From: an uncultured Lachnospiraceae bacterium
GTDB lineage: Bacteria > Bacillota > Clostridia > Lachnospirales > Lachnospiraceae
NCBI GenBank assembly: GCA_947625135.1
Contig: CANQNE010000006.1
Span: forward strand, 1 to 64,000
Direction: 5' to 3'
Length of the DNA: 64,000 nucleotides
In this document: piece by piece, positions 23,637-32,718 of the stretch
How the letters are laid out: each line of letters opens with the position of its first letter
Position numbering within the stretch: the first letter of the stretch is position 1
Position numbers and translations under genes: made by a program
The notes under the pieces: generated by a model
Seen by the model: the letters and a program-made list of their open reading frames with translations, nothing else
Told to the model about the DNA's origin: nothing
Databases searched by the model: none

Positions 23637-25019
23637 ATGAAAAAGAAATGGATATCTTTTCTGATAGCGTTGATCTTAGCGGGGCAGCTGTTTGCAGGTG
23701 CCGGTATTTCTGAATCTTACGCATGGGACAGAGAGACAAATCAGAAACAGATCTATACATATTTAACGGCGCAGATGGGACTGAATGTGGCGGCAGCCTG
23801 TGGAATCATGGCGAATATTGAGCGGGAATGTGGCTTTAATCCGGACATCATCGGAGGCGGCAGATTCTACGGACTGTGCCAGTGGGGCGGTTCCAGAAGG
23901 CAGGATCTGATCAGCTATTGCAGCCAAAAAGGACTTGATTATAAAACCGTGGAAGGGCAGATGAATTATCTGGAGTATGAGCTGCAAAAGGATTATCCGG
24001 AACTGCTCCAGAAACTTCGGACAATTGCCTGCACGCAGGAGGGGGCATATCAGGCCGGCTACGACTGGTGCTATTATTTTGAACGCCCGGGAAATATCGT
24101 TCAGGAATCCACCAAAAGAGGAAATCTGGCAATGACTACATATTGGGCGATGTACGGCGCCGCTGCGTCGCTTCCTTTTCGATCATGGATTGATTCTCCG
24201 GCGGCCGGTCAGCATTATGAGGGAACGGTTCGGCTGGAAGGCTGGGCGATCTTAGGAGAAGCCATTACGGAGATCAGGGCTGTTGTAAATGATAACGAGC
24301 TTGTATGCGCCCGGAAGGAAAGAGAAGATGTGAATGTCGCTTATCCTGAGTACAATGTAAAGCAGGCGGGCTTTTATGCAAATGTGCCCACGGCATTTTT
24401 AAATGAGGGCGCAAATAAGGTGGCTTTGTACGCATACAAAGGGACGGTAAAATACGAGATCGGCACAGTGGAATTTACCTGCAGCGATCTGGATGTGACA
24501 AAGCCTGTAGTTACAGACGTGTCTGTTACGGATGTAAATGAAAATGGCTATACGATTACCTGTAAAGTGACGGACGACGGGCAGATTGACCGGGTACAGT
24601 TCCCCACATGGACCGAAGCCGGGGGACAGGATGATCTTGATCCCCAATGGATGACTTCCCAAACAAGCCGTGGAACGATGGAAGGGGATGCTGTTACCTG
24701 CCGGATAAAAGTGAAAGACCACGATTATGAATCCGGTGTGTATCTTACACACATTTATGCCATCGATACGGGCGGCAATATGGGGATGGCGATGCTGGAA
24801 TGTCAGGTGCCGGAAGGCGCGGTCCGCATTGGCGATCTGAATGGAGACAAGCTGGTAACGGCGGAAGATTCCCTCAGAGTACTGCGGCATGTGGTAAAAT
24901 TGGAGCAGCTTGCGGATACATGGATGAAAGCGGCGGATGCGGACGGAGACGGTGGGGTTACCGCCCAGGACGCGCTGCTGATCCTGCAGCGGGTAGTGAA
25001 GCTGATTTCGGCGCTTTGA
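23637..25019 (+). CDS. Secreted phage-tail-type lysozyme with dockerin
   Basis: A 460-residue exported protein: signal peptide (1-29, ending SYA), a phage tail-tip lysozyme-type domain (about 30-170; AACGIMANIERECGFNP with the likely catalytic Glu, then GLCQWGGSRR), an Ig-like segment beginning SWIDSPAAG, a GBS Bsp-like repeat (PVVTDVSVTDVNENGYT up to AIDTGGNMG) and a C-terminal dockerin (GDLNGDKLVTAEDSL and ADADGDGGVTAQDAL). It should cut peptidoglycan and be tethered by cohesin binding. Control by Spo0A or by the neighbouring Spo0A-domain protein is suggested by the upstream 0A palindrome. ATG 23637 follows AAGGAGAGAG. Confidence 0.85.
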   Translation: MKKKWISFLIALILAGQLFAGAGISESYAWDRETNQKQIYTYLTAQMGLNVAAACGIMANIERECGFNPDIIGGGRFYGLCQWGGSRRQDLISYCSQKGLDYKTVEGQMNYLEYELQKDYPELLQKLRTIACTQEGAYQAGYDWCYYFERPGNIVQESTKRGNLAMTTYWAMYGAAASLPFRSWIDSPAAGQHYEGTVRLEGWAILGEAITEIRAVVNDNELVCARKEREDVNVAYPEYNVKQAGFYANVPTAFLNEGANKVALYAYKGTVKYEIGTVEFTCSDLDVTKPVVTDVSVTDVNENGYTITCKVTDDGQIDRVQFPTWTEAGGQDDLDPQWMTSQTSRGTMEGDAVTCRIKVKDHDYESGVYLTHIYAIDTGGNMGMAMLECQVPEGAVRIGDLNGDKLVTAEDSLRVLRHVVKLEQLADTWMKAADADGDGGVTAQDALLILQRVVKLISAL

Positions 25020-25024
25020 AAAAG

Positions 25025-25053
25025 TTGTATATAATATAAAATAGTGCTATAAT
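25025..25053 (+). promoter_or_regulatory. Promoter of the ABC exporter operon
   Basis: TTGTAT (25025-25030), 17 bases, TATAAT (25048-25053), 60 bases before the ABC ATPase start. Confidence 0.55.
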
Positions 25054-25112
25054 AAATAAAATATAATGTGGTGTGGCGATAAAGAAGTCTATGCCGGAAC
25101 AGGAGGACGTCA

Positions 25113-26009
25113 ATGAGCTTGCAGGCAGACAATCTATGTAAGGCTTTTGGCAATAAAATTGCGGTAGACCATATCAGTTTTGATATGAATGAACCCGGTG
25201 TGTTCGGGCTGATCGGAACCAACGGTGCGGGAAAGACCACGACCATTCGCATGATTTTGGGGATCATGCCTGCAGACAGCGGCAGCGCGTCCTGGAACGG
25301 AGAGAAAATCTCAAGAGAGACGCTGGCTTTTGGATATATGCCGGAGGAGCGGGGCATCTATATGAAGAATAAGGTGCTGGATCAGCTGATCTATTTCGGA
25401 CAGCTGCGGGGCATGAGCAAGGCAGATGCCAAAAAATCTGCGCTGTCCTATATGGAGCGGCTGGAGGTTTCGGAGTACCGGGACATGCAGGCGGAAAAGC
25501 TGTCAAAAGGCAACCAGCAGAAGATCCAGCTGATCGCTACTTTGATCCACAATCCCCAGTTGATTTTTCTGGATGAGCCTTTCAGCGGGTTGGATCCTGT
25601 AAACGCGGAGATCCTGAGCCGACTGATCCGCCAGCTGACGGATGAAGGCCGGTATATTGTGATGAGCAGTCACCAGATGAGTACGGTGGAGGAGTATTGT
25701 GAAAATCTTCTGATCCTTCATCACGGGAAAACCGTCTTAAAGGGAAATATGCGGCAGATTAAGGCGGGTTATGGGCATACGAACCTGATCGTCAGCAGCG
25801 GTCAGGATGTCTCTGCGGCGGCAGAGGCCTGTGGCCTGCAGCTGCTGGAAGCCCGCGCCAATGAGATGGAATACAAGATCAAGGGGGACGAGATGGCGAA
25901 CCGTTTTCTGAAGAAGCTGCTGGATGACGGGAACTATCCCACAAAATATGAGATTAAAGAACCGTCTCTGAACGAAATCTTCATAGAAAAGGTGGGGAGT
26001 GACTTATGA
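25113..26009 (+). CDS. ABC transporter ATP-binding protein, NatA-like
   Basis: A 298-residue ATPase with Walker A (GTNGAGKTTT), an LSKGNQQKIQL signature and Walker B (LIFLDEPFSGLDP), followed by the C-terminal extension common in NatA-type exporters. It powers the membrane protein encoded next, whose ATG overlaps its stop by four bases. NatAB-like systems export sodium or, more often, peptides or drugs; the substrate here is not evident. AGGAGGACGTC precedes the ATG. Confidence 0.9.
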   Translation: MSLQADNLCKAFGNKIAVDHISFDMNEPGVFGLIGTNGAGKTTTIRMILGIMPADSGSASWNGEKISRETLAFGYMPEERGIYMKNKVLDQLIYFGQLRGMSKADAKKSALSYMERLEVSEYRDMQAEKLSKGNQQKIQLIATLIHNPQLIFLDEPFSGLDPVNAEILSRLIRQLTDEGRYIVMSSHQMSTVEEYCENLLILHHGKTVLKGNMRQIKAGYGHTNLIVSSGQDVSAAAEACGLQLLEARANEMEYKIKGDEMANRFLKKLLDDGNYPTKYEIKEPSLNEIFIEKVGSDL

Positions 26010-27283
26010 GACAGATTTTCATCGTTTTTCAATATACCTTGCGGGACGCCGCAAAAAAGAAAGCGTTTATTATTTCTACAGTGGTGATACTGGCGCTGAT
26101 CCTGGTCCTTAGCCTGATACCCAGAACTATGTCGCTGTTTTCCGAAGACGAAAGCGCCGGTTCCGTGGAGGAAAGCGCCAATGAGGAGACAGAGCAGAAC
26201 GGGTCAGGAGAAGAGATCTGTTATTACATCGATGAGAATGAGCTGATACCGTCGGGGCAGCAGGCTCTGGCAGCGGCATTCCCGGAAAATGATGTCCGCC
26301 CCGGAGAGACGGCAAAACTGGAGCAATACAGAAAAGAAATAGAGGAAAACGGAGAAATATCCGTCGTATCTGTGACAGAGCAGGACGGCAGGCCCCATAT
26401 CCTGGTGATCTGTAAGGATTTTATGTCAGGAATTGATTCCCAGCTTGCGGCGGAGACACTGGGGAATCTCTATACGCAGACACAGCTGATGGAAAAGGGC
26501 CTGACCCGGGAAGAAATTGCAGCGGCAACGGAACCGCTGCCGCTGGAAGAAGAGGCGGCAGGACAATTGGATATGACCGGTTATATGCTGGGAATCATCT
26601 TTACCATGCTGATGTTTTTTGCCGTATATTATTACGGGTATGGCGTGGCAATGTCAGTGGCTACAGAAAAGACGTCTCGCGTGATGGAGACGCTGATCGT
26701 TTCGGCAAAGCCTTCCCGTATTCTCATCGGCAAATGTCTGGCAATGGGTGTGCTGGGACTGCTGCAGTTTGGCGGCGTGATCTTGTTTGCGGTGATCTGC
26801 TGCAGCCTGTTTATACCGGAAGGATTCCAGCTTTTTGGGGCAACCCTGTCGCTGAACGCGGTGACGCCCTACAGCGCGCTGTTCCTGCTGATCTATTTTG
26901 TTTTGGGTTATTCACTTTATGCAATGCTGAATGCGGTGTGCGGCGCGTCTGTAAGCAAGATCGAAGATGTGAATTCTGCGATGATGCCCGTAAGTCTGGT
27001 TGCCGTTCTCGGATTTTATCTGGGTTATTTTACCAGTATATCATCATCCGGAAACGGTACACTGCAGAAGATTGCCATGTATCTGCCGATTTCGTCTCCC
27101 TTTATGGTGCCGTCAAGATTGCTGAACGGCGGTATGGAAACAGGAGAGATGCTGATCTCCATAGGGATTTTGTTGATTTCCATTGTTTTGCTGGTGATCA
27201 TCTCTATGAGGATCTATTCCGCTTCCGTGCTTCATTACGGAAAACGACAGAAAATCTGGGAAATGTATAATAAGAAGATCTGA
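26006..27283 (+). CDS. ABC transporter permease, NatB-like
   Basis: The 425-residue membrane protein has one N-terminal helix, a large external domain (about 45-190, very acidic) and five or six C-terminal helices, the plan of ABC-2 type permeases related to NatB/YhaP. The segment SVATEKTSRVMETLIVSAKP after the second helix is diagnostic of the family. It overlaps the ATPase gene, making a two-gene exporter operon. It ends about 85 bases before rnpB. Confidence 0.9.
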   Translation: MRQIFIVFQYTLRDAAKKKAFIISTVVILALILVLSLIPRTMSLFSEDESAGSVEESANEETEQNGSGEEICYYIDENELIPSGQQALAAAFPENDVRPGETAKLEQYRKEIEENGEISVVSVTEQDGRPHILVICKDFMSGIDSQLAAETLGNLYTQTQLMEKGLTREEIAAATEPLPLEEEAAGQLDMTGYMLGIIFTMLMFFAVYYYGYGVAMSVATEKTSRVMETLIVSAKPSRILIGKCLAMGVLGLLQFGGVILFAVICCSLFIPEGFQLFGATLSLNAVTPYSALFLLIYFVLGYSLYAMLNAVCGASVSKIEDVNSAMMPVSLVAVLGFYLGYFTSISSSGNGTLQKIAMYLPISSPFMVPSRLLNGGMETGEMLISIGILLISIVLLVIISMRIYSASVLHYGKRQKIWEMYNKKI

Positions 27284-27368
27284 CTGTAAGGCAGCTGCAT
27301 TTTAGGGCGTGCTTGAAAAGATACTTATAATTGACTTTTTCGGATTTAGGTACTAAAATAAACATAGA

Positions 27369-27721
27369 GTAAGTAAGACAGGTGATCGCAGCCGGCAGAC
27401 CGAAAGGCGCCGGGTGAGGAAAGTCCGGGCTTCACAGGGCAGGATGCCGGATAACGTCCGGTGGAGGCGACTCCAAGGCCAGTGCAACAGAAATAAACCG
27501 CATTGCGGCTTGCCGTAATGTAAGGGTGGAAAGGCAGGGTAAGAGCCTACCGCCCCTTTGGCAACAAAGGGGGCACATGTAAACCCCATCCGAAGCAAGA
27601 CCGAATGAAAAGCGACAGATTTGCCCGATCTGCTTTTAGGTAGGTCGCTGGAGGCTGCCGGTAACGGCAGTCCTAGATAGATGATCACCCACGACATAAC
27701 CCGGCTTATCGTTTTGCTTAC
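27369..27721 (+). ncRNA. rnpB: RNase P RNA, bacterial class A
   Basis: The catalytic RNA of RNase P, which trims tRNA 5' ends. Conserved blocks are all present in order: GGTGATCGC, GAGGAAAGTCCGGGCTTC (CR I), ACAGAAA, GGGTAAGAGCCTACCG, CCCCATCCGAAGCAAGACC and, at the end, TAGATAGATGATCACC with ACATAACCCGGCTTA (CR V). GTAAG at 27369 and CTTAC ending at 27721 can form the P1 helix, which sets the ends approximately. Length of about 350 bases fits class A. Confidence 0.95.
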
Positions 27722-27741
27722 ACAAAAAAGGAGGAATTTCA

Positions 27742-27921
27742 ATGGCATCTGCATGGCTTGCTGCAAATGTGCTTTCGGCTGTGACCACAGGAGATGACGC
27801 ATATAAAGATATCATCTTGTATGTGGTTATTGGCGTTGCGGCAGTTGCCCTCATAGTGGTGCTGGCGCTGAAGGACAAGATCTTCAGGCACAAGGATCAG
27901 GATTCAAAAGATGAGAAATAA
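27742..27921 (+). CDS. Small single-helix membrane protein
   Basis: A 59-residue protein starting at ATG 27742 after GGAGGAATTTCA. A short exposed N-terminus is followed by one strongly hydrophobic helix (IILYVVIGVAAVALIVVLAL, about 25-44) and a lysine/aspartate-rich tail ending DSKDEK. No known domain is recognised. It lies 20 bases after rnpB and 34 bases before the LRR-dockerin gene, so it may be expressed with the latter. Confidence 0.65.
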   Translation: MASAWLAANVLSAVTTGDDAYKDIILYVVIGVAAVALIVVLALKDKIFRHKDQDSKDEK

Positions 27922-27955
27922 AAATTCAATATAGAATGGTATGGAGGTGTGCGCT

Positions 27956-29164
27956 ATGAAAAATGCAAAGAAGAGTTTGAAACGGCTGGCGGGACTGGTA
28001 TGTGTGCTGGCAGGCGCAATGTTCGCCAATGTCTTCTGTGCTTACGGGGCCGAATATCATGAGGAAGGCAATCCTTATGTATACACCTACGAGGTGAAGG
28101 AAGACGAAACCGTGATGATCACCGAGTTCTCTCATATCAAGAGCCTCGGACATTCTCTGGAGAATGTTCAAAACTGCATAATCCCTTCAGAGATCGACGG
28201 TCATCCGGTGACAGAAATCGGCGAGAATGCGTATCATGGAAATGATTTTTGGAGCGAGGGAGGAATCCGCAGGCTGACGATTCCTGCTTCCGTGAAAAAG
28301 ATCGGCGCTAAGGCGTTGTCACTGGAGGCGGTTGAAGAAGTATATATGGAAGAGGGCGTACAGGAGATCGGAGAAAAAGCCTTTTACAACTGTATGGACA
28401 CCTTGAAAAAGGTAACCCTTCCACGCAGCTTAAGCTATATTGCCGGCGACGCATTTGCAGATTCTCCTCAGTCTTCAGGATCGTTTTTCACATGCTGCTT
28501 TTATACTTATAAAGACAGTTATGCGGCCGCATATCTGAAGGAGAATTTGAAAGAATACCCCTATGCGTATATCGGGGAATACTGCAAAGAGGCGGATGGA
28601 TTTTCAGTATGGACCGATGATCCTGTCATTGGAGCGGAGGATGTGATCCTGAAAGTGGAAGGTGTCACGGAAGGGACAGAGTATGATCGCGTCACGGCGG
28701 GAACAGACGGCGTGTCTGCCCTTTACCGGTTTGTTTTTGAGAAGAACGGGGAGCCGGTAGAGCCGAAAGGAACTTATTATCGTATTCAGATGCCTTATTA
28801 CCCGGCGAAAGAAAAGATCCAGTATGAACGGATCTATCAGCTGGGAGAGGACGGCAGCAGGACAGAGCTGGAAGCAGAATACCTGTTGCCGGCGCCCGGA
28901 TCATTTGGAAACTATGAGTTCACGGTAGACGAATTGGGAACCTTTCTTGCCGTAGGCGCTTACAGAGTCGGAGATGTGAATGGAAACGGCGTGCTGGAAT
29001 CCGAAGACGCGCTGCTGGTGCTGAAGGAATCAGTGAAGCTCAGCCAGAACGGCAGTGTGTGGAAAAAGACAGCGGACATCGACGGGGACGGTGTGGTGAC
29101 ATCGGACGATGCGCTGCGTATTCTCCAAAATATCGTAGGACTGGCATGGGATTGGCGCTGCTGA
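27956..29164 (+). CDS. Secreted LRR protein with C-terminal dockerin
   Basis: A 402-residue exported protein: signal peptide (about 1-32, ending AYG), BspA-type leucine-rich repeats (about 50-160; LTIPASVKKIGAKAL and VTLPRSLSYIAGDAF units), a middle region of beta strands and a dockerin (about 340-402; GDVNGNGVLESEDAL and ADIDGDGVVTSDDAL). BspA-type repeats usually bind host or matrix proteins. ATG 27956 is used because GGAGG lies eight bases upstream. It is the last of six dockerin genes in this window, and like the lysozyme it carries the module at the C-terminus. Confidence 0.85.
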   Translation: MKNAKKSLKRLAGLVCVLAGAMFANVFCAYGAEYHEEGNPYVYTYEVKEDETVMITEFSHIKSLGHSLENVQNCIIPSEIDGHPVTEIGENAYHGNDFWSEGGIRRLTIPASVKKIGAKALSLEAVEEVYMEEGVQEIGEKAFYNCMDTLKKVTLPRSLSYIAGDAFADSPQSSGSFFTCCFYTYKDSYAAAYLKENLKEYPYAYIGEYCKEADGFSVWTDDPVIGAEDVILKVEGVTEGTEYDRVTAGTDGVSALYRFVFEKNGEPVEPKGTYYRIQMPYYPAKEKIQYERIYQLGEDGSRTELEAEYLLPAPGSFGNYEFTVDELGTFLAVGAYRVGDVNGNGVLESEDALLVLKESVKLSQNGSVWKKTADIDGDGVVTSDDALRILQNIVGLAWDWRC

Positions 29165-29196
29165 TCATACATGGATCTGAAATAGGAATAGAACAA

Positions 29197-29231
29197 ACGG
29201 GGCTGCCGTATCCTGGCAGCCCCGTTTTTTT
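29197..29231. terminator. Terminator between LRR-dockerin and pyrI
   Basis: ACGGGGCTGCC and GGCAGCCCCGT form an eleven-base perfect stem with a seven-base loop followed by seven T. It ends the plus-strand transcript; the converging pyrBI transcript would meet the same stem with a weaker U-tract. Confidence 0.9.
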
Positions 29232-29246
29232 GAAAGATCCGCTATG

Positions 29247-29687
29247 TTATCGTCCCCGGTATTTTCCGGAATACTTCTCCTCACAATATTTGCAGCGATA
29301 GATCCGCTTTTCCGGGTCTGTGAGGATAAAGATATGGGGAAGCTGCTGCTCGATGGAAGTGATGCACCGGGGATTCTTGCATTTGATGATGTTTTTGATC
29401 TCTTTGGGCAGGGACAGGGTTCTCTTTTCCACGATCTCGCTGTCCCGGATCACATTGACTGTGATCTTGTGATCGATGAAGCCCAGAATATCCATGCTCA
29501 TATCGTCAATGGGGCACTGCACCTTGATGATGTCCTTTTTCCCCATCTTGTTGCTGCGGGCATTTTTGATGATAGCAACCGTACAGTCCAGATCATTCAG
29601 CTGCAGATCCCGGTAGATATCCATGCTCTTGCCTGCGGGAATGTGATCCAGCACAAATCCTTCGTCGATTTTGCCTACATTTAACAT
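29247..29687 (-). CDS. pyrI: Aspartate carbamoyltransferase regulatory chain
   Basis: The 146-residue protein is the zinc-binding regulatory subunit of aspartate transcarbamoylase, which confers nucleotide allostery on PyrB. The N-terminal allosteric domain (about 1-95; [16 protein letters not shown]) is followed by a zinc domain with four cysteines (KCKNPRC and RCKYC). It overlaps pyrB by seven bases, so both are made from one message. Length is normal. Confidence 0.95.
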   Translation of the reverse strand: MLNVGKIDEGFVLDHIPAGKSMDIYRDLQLNDLDCTVAIIKNARSNKMGKKDIIKVQCPIDDMSMDILGFIDHKITVNVIRDSEIVEKRTLSLPKEIKNIIKCKNPRCITSIEQQLPHIFILTDPEKRIYRCKYCEEKYSGKYRGR

Positions 29688-30607
29688 ACCTTATCCTCCA
29701 ATCCTAACAAGATGATGATCAGGGCCATGCGGGCGTAAACGCCGTACTGTACCTGACGGAAATAAACTGCCCGGGGATCGTCGTCCACCTCCACGGAGAT
29801 CTCGTTGACTCTGGGAAGGGGATGGAGTACCAGCATGTCCTCTCTTGCCAGAGACATTTTTTTGGCGTCCAGAATATAGCTGTCCTTCATGCGGATATAT
29901 TCTTCTTCATTAAAAAAGCGCTCCCGCTGAACTCTGGTCATGTAGAGCAGATCCAGCTCGCCCATGACTTCATCCAAACTGACCACTTCTTTGAAAGGAA
30001 CATGATTTTTTTGCAGGACATCCTCCCGGATGTAATCAGGCACCCGCAGCTCCTCCGGGGAGATCAGCACGAAGGAGATTCCCTCGTAACGGACCAACGC
30101 GTTGATGAGGGAGTGAACGGTACGGCCGAATTTCAGATCGCCGCAGAGACCGATAGTCAGATCAGATAACCGCCCCTTCAGGGAACGGATGGTATGGAGA
30201 TCGGTAATGGTCTGGGTGGGATGCTGGTGACCGCCGTCGCCTGCGTTGATGACAGGAATGGAAGACTTGCTTGCCGCCACCATGGGCGCGCCCTCCTTGG
30301 GATGGCGCATGGCGCAGATATCGGCGTAACAGGAAACCATGCGGATGGTATCGCTGACGCTTTCGCCTTTGGCCGCGGAGCTGGAATCGGCGCTGGAAAA
30401 GCCGATCACACTGCCGCCCAGATTGAGCATGGCAGTCTCAAAACTCAGTCGTGTCCGTGTGCTGGGTTCATAGAACAGAGTGGCGATCTTCTTGCCGTCA
30501 CAGACGTGGGCATATTTTTCCCGATGCTTTTCGATGTCTGTTGCCAGATCCAGAAGATGATCCAGCTCTTCCACAGTGAAATCCAGGGGACTCATCAAAT
30601 GTCTCAT
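29681..30607 (-). CDS. pyrB: Aspartate carbamoyltransferase catalytic chain
   Basis: A 308-residue enzyme that joins carbamoyl phosphate and aspartate in the second step of pyrimidine synthesis. The carbamoyl-phosphate motif STRTRLSFE (about 52-60), the HPTQT segment and HPLPRVNEI near the end are intact. It forms an operon with pyrI. A minus-strand promoter lies just upstream; no PyrR-type attenuator was seen in the short leader. AAGGAGGAGTTCT precedes the ATG. Confidence 0.96.
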   Translation of the reverse strand: MRHLMSPLDFTVEELDHLLDLATDIEKHREKYAHVCDGKKIATLFYEPSTRTRLSFETAMLNLGGSVIGFSSADSSSAAKGESVSDTIRMVSCYADICAMRHPKEGAPMVAASKSSIPVINAGDGGHQHPTQTITDLHTIRSLKGRLSDLTIGLCGDLKFGRTVHSLINALVRYEGISFVLISPEELRVPDYIREDVLQKNHVPFKEVVSLDEVMGELDLLYMTRVQRERFFNEEEYIRMKDSYILDAKKMSLAREDMLVLHPLPRVNEISVEVDDDPRAVYFRQVQYGVYARMALIIILLGLEDKVC

Positions 30608-30645
30608 AGAACTCCTCCTTCTTTGTCAATCTTCAATCTTTCCTT

Positions 30646-30674
30646 ATCATACAATATCTTGTAGTTTTTTTCAA
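30646..30674 (-). promoter_or_regulatory. Promoter of pyrBI
   Basis: Minus strand: TTGAAA (30674-30669), 17 bases, TATGAT (30651-30646), about 40 bases before pyrB. Its -35 lies only seven bases from the -35 of the divergent argS promoter. Confidence 0.7.
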
Positions 30675-30681
30675 TTATCTT

Positions 30682-30709
30682 TTGCATTATGCGGCAAATC
30701 TGTTATAAT
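30682..30709 (+). promoter_or_regulatory. Promoter of argS
   Basis: TTGCAT (30682-30687), 16 bases, TATAAT (30704-30709). It is back-to-back with the pyrBI promoter. Confidence 0.7.
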
Positions 30710-30796
30710 ATACGGTACAGTTTACTCGACGATCAGGGTCAGGCGGATCTGCGCCTGCACGGGAATCTGCCGGGATATGAGAATTTGGAGGAAAGC

Positions 30797-32560
30797 ATGA
30801 AAAAGATTTTAGATTTAATTACAGAAGAGATGCGGCAGGCGTTTACAAAAGCAGGCTATGATCCCAAATATGCGGCGGTGACCCTGTCAAACCGCCCTGA
30901 CCTGTGTGAATATCAGTGCAACGGCGCGCTGGCCGCGGCCAGAGAATACAAAAAGGCGCCTGTCATGATCGCAAAAGACTGCCTGGAAGCGCTTTCCGGA
31001 AACAGGCTGTTTTCCATGGCGGAGGCCGTGCCCCCGGGATTTATCAATCTAAAGATAGAAGACGGATATCTGGCGGGATATTTAAATGAAATGGCGGCAT
31101 CCGAAAAGTTCGGCCTGGAGGAAACAAAAGAGCCGGAGACTGTGATCGTGGATTACGGCGGCGCCAATGTGGCAAAACCGCTCCATGTTGGGCATCTGCG
31201 CCCCGCTATTATCGGCGAGAGCATCAAGCGGATCGGAAAATACATGGGTCATCACATGATGGGCGACGTGCATCTGGGCGACTGGGGTCTGCAGATAGGG
31301 CTGATCATTACGGAGATGAAGCGCCGCAGGCCGGAGCTTCCTTATTTTGACGAGAATTATACAGGGGAATATCCCACAGAGCCGCCCTTTACACTGAGCC
31401 AGCTTTCGGAGATCTATCCTGCCGCCAGCGCAAGTTCAAAGGAGGATCCGGCGTACAGGGAGGAGGCCCTTCTCGCCACCCGTCAGCTGCAGCAGGGCCG
31501 CAGGGGTTACCGCTCCCTTTGGCAGCACATTCTGAATGTCTCTATACCGGATATCAAGCGGATCTACGATAGCCTGAACGTCTCCTTTGAGCTTTGGAAA
31601 AAGGAGTCGGATGTGGATTCCTATATTCCCGGGATGGTGGAAGATATGAAGGCAAAAGGCGTCGCCTATCTGGATGAGGGGGCGCTGATCGTGGATGTAA
31701 AGGAGGAGACGGACACCAAGGAGGTTCCCCCCTGCATTATCCTCAAATCCGACGGCTCCGCGCTGTATGCCACCACGGATATCGCCACCATTTTAGAGCG
31801 GGAAGCGCTTTACAGCCCCGATAAGATCATTTATGTGGTGGATAAACGGCAGGAAATGCACTTCGTGCAGGTATTTCGCTGCTGCAGAAAAGCGGGCATC
31901 GTGGACGAACATACGAAATTGCAGTTTGTAGGGTTTGGCACGATGAACGGCAAAGATGGAAAGCCCTTTAAGACCCGGGACGGCGGAGTGATGAAGCTGG
32001 AAGACCTGCTGGACGAGATCAGCCGGGAAATGTATCGGAAGATCATGGAGAATCATGAGGCCGATGAGGCGGAGGCGAGGAAGACGGCGGCCATAGTAGG
32101 GCTGTCTGCTTTGAAATACGGGGATCTGAGCAATCAGGCTTCCAAGGATTATATATTCGACATTGACCGTTTTACCTCTTTTGAGGGGAATACCGGCCCT
32201 TATATCCTGTACACCATCGTGCGTATCAAATCCATTTTGAATAAGTATGACAGAGAGGGCGGAAAGGGCAAAGAAACGCTGCTTGCGCCAAAGAGCGGCA
32301 GCGAGAAGGCGTTGATGTTGGTGCTGACCCAGTTCGCGCCTGTGCTGGAGTCTGCTTATGAAGAGAATGCGCCGCACAAGATCTGCTCCTTTATTTATGA
32401 GCTGGCCAATAACTTCAACCGTTTCTACCATGAGACAAAGATCATGGGAGAAGAGGATCAGGAAAAACAGGCTTCATGGATTGCCCTTCTCCGGCTGACA
32501 AAGGGAATACTGGAAACCTGCATCAGCCTTCTGGGATTTGAGGCGCCTGAGAAGATGTGA
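30797..32560 (+). CDS. argS: Arginyl-tRNA synthetase
   Basis: The 587-residue class I synthetase charges tRNA-Arg. The HIGH-type motif is KPLHVGHLR (about 120-128), and the C-terminal anticodon-binding domain (about 460-587) begins after SFEGNTGPYI. The canonical KMSKS is replaced in the region FGTMNGKDGKPFKTRDG, as in many ArgRS. ATG 30797 is used because TTGGAGGAAAGC lies before it; upstream codons are in the promoter region. A leader of about 80 bases shows no clear T-box. Confidence 0.95.
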   Translation: MKKILDLITEEMRQAFTKAGYDPKYAAVTLSNRPDLCEYQCNGALAAAREYKKAPVMIAKDCLEALSGNRLFSMAEAVPPGFINLKIEDGYLAGYLNEMAASEKFGLEETKEPETVIVDYGGANVAKPLHVGHLRPAIIGESIKRIGKYMGHHMMGDVHLGDWGLQIGLIITEMKRRRPELPYFDENYTGEYPTEPPFTLSQLSEIYPAASASSKEDPAYREEALLATRQLQQGRRGYRSLWQHILNVSIPDIKRIYDSLNVSFELWKKESDVDSYIPGMVEDMKAKGVAYLDEGALIVDVKEETDTKEVPPCIILKSDGSALYATTDIATILEREALYSPDKIIYVVDKRQEMHFVQVFRCCRKAGIVDEHTKLQFVGFGTMNGKDGKPFKTRDGGVMKLEDLLDEISREMYRKIMENHEADEAEARKTAAIVGLSALKYGDLSNQASKDYIFDIDRFTSFEGNTGPYILYTIVRIKSILNKYDREGGKGKETLLAPKSGSEKALMLVLTQFAPVLESAYEENAPHKICSFIYELANNFNRFYHETKIMGEEDQEKQASWIALLRLTKGILETCISLLGFEAPEKM

Positions 32561-32718
32561 TCCGTAACTGCAGAAGGCATCGGAGCGAAGCCGGATCTGC
32601 AAAAGGGCAGAAAGGCTTGAAATGTAAGATGACACGAAGCTGACGGCGGCAAAACGCCGGGCGTCAGAACTGAGCGGCAGGCAAGAGACAGAAGGAACAG
32701 CAGGAGGAGAACCGTGGT

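Noticed and set aside
30710-30796. T-box leader before argS
   Set aside because: The leader is only about 80 bases and lacks the conserved T-box sequence and terminator.
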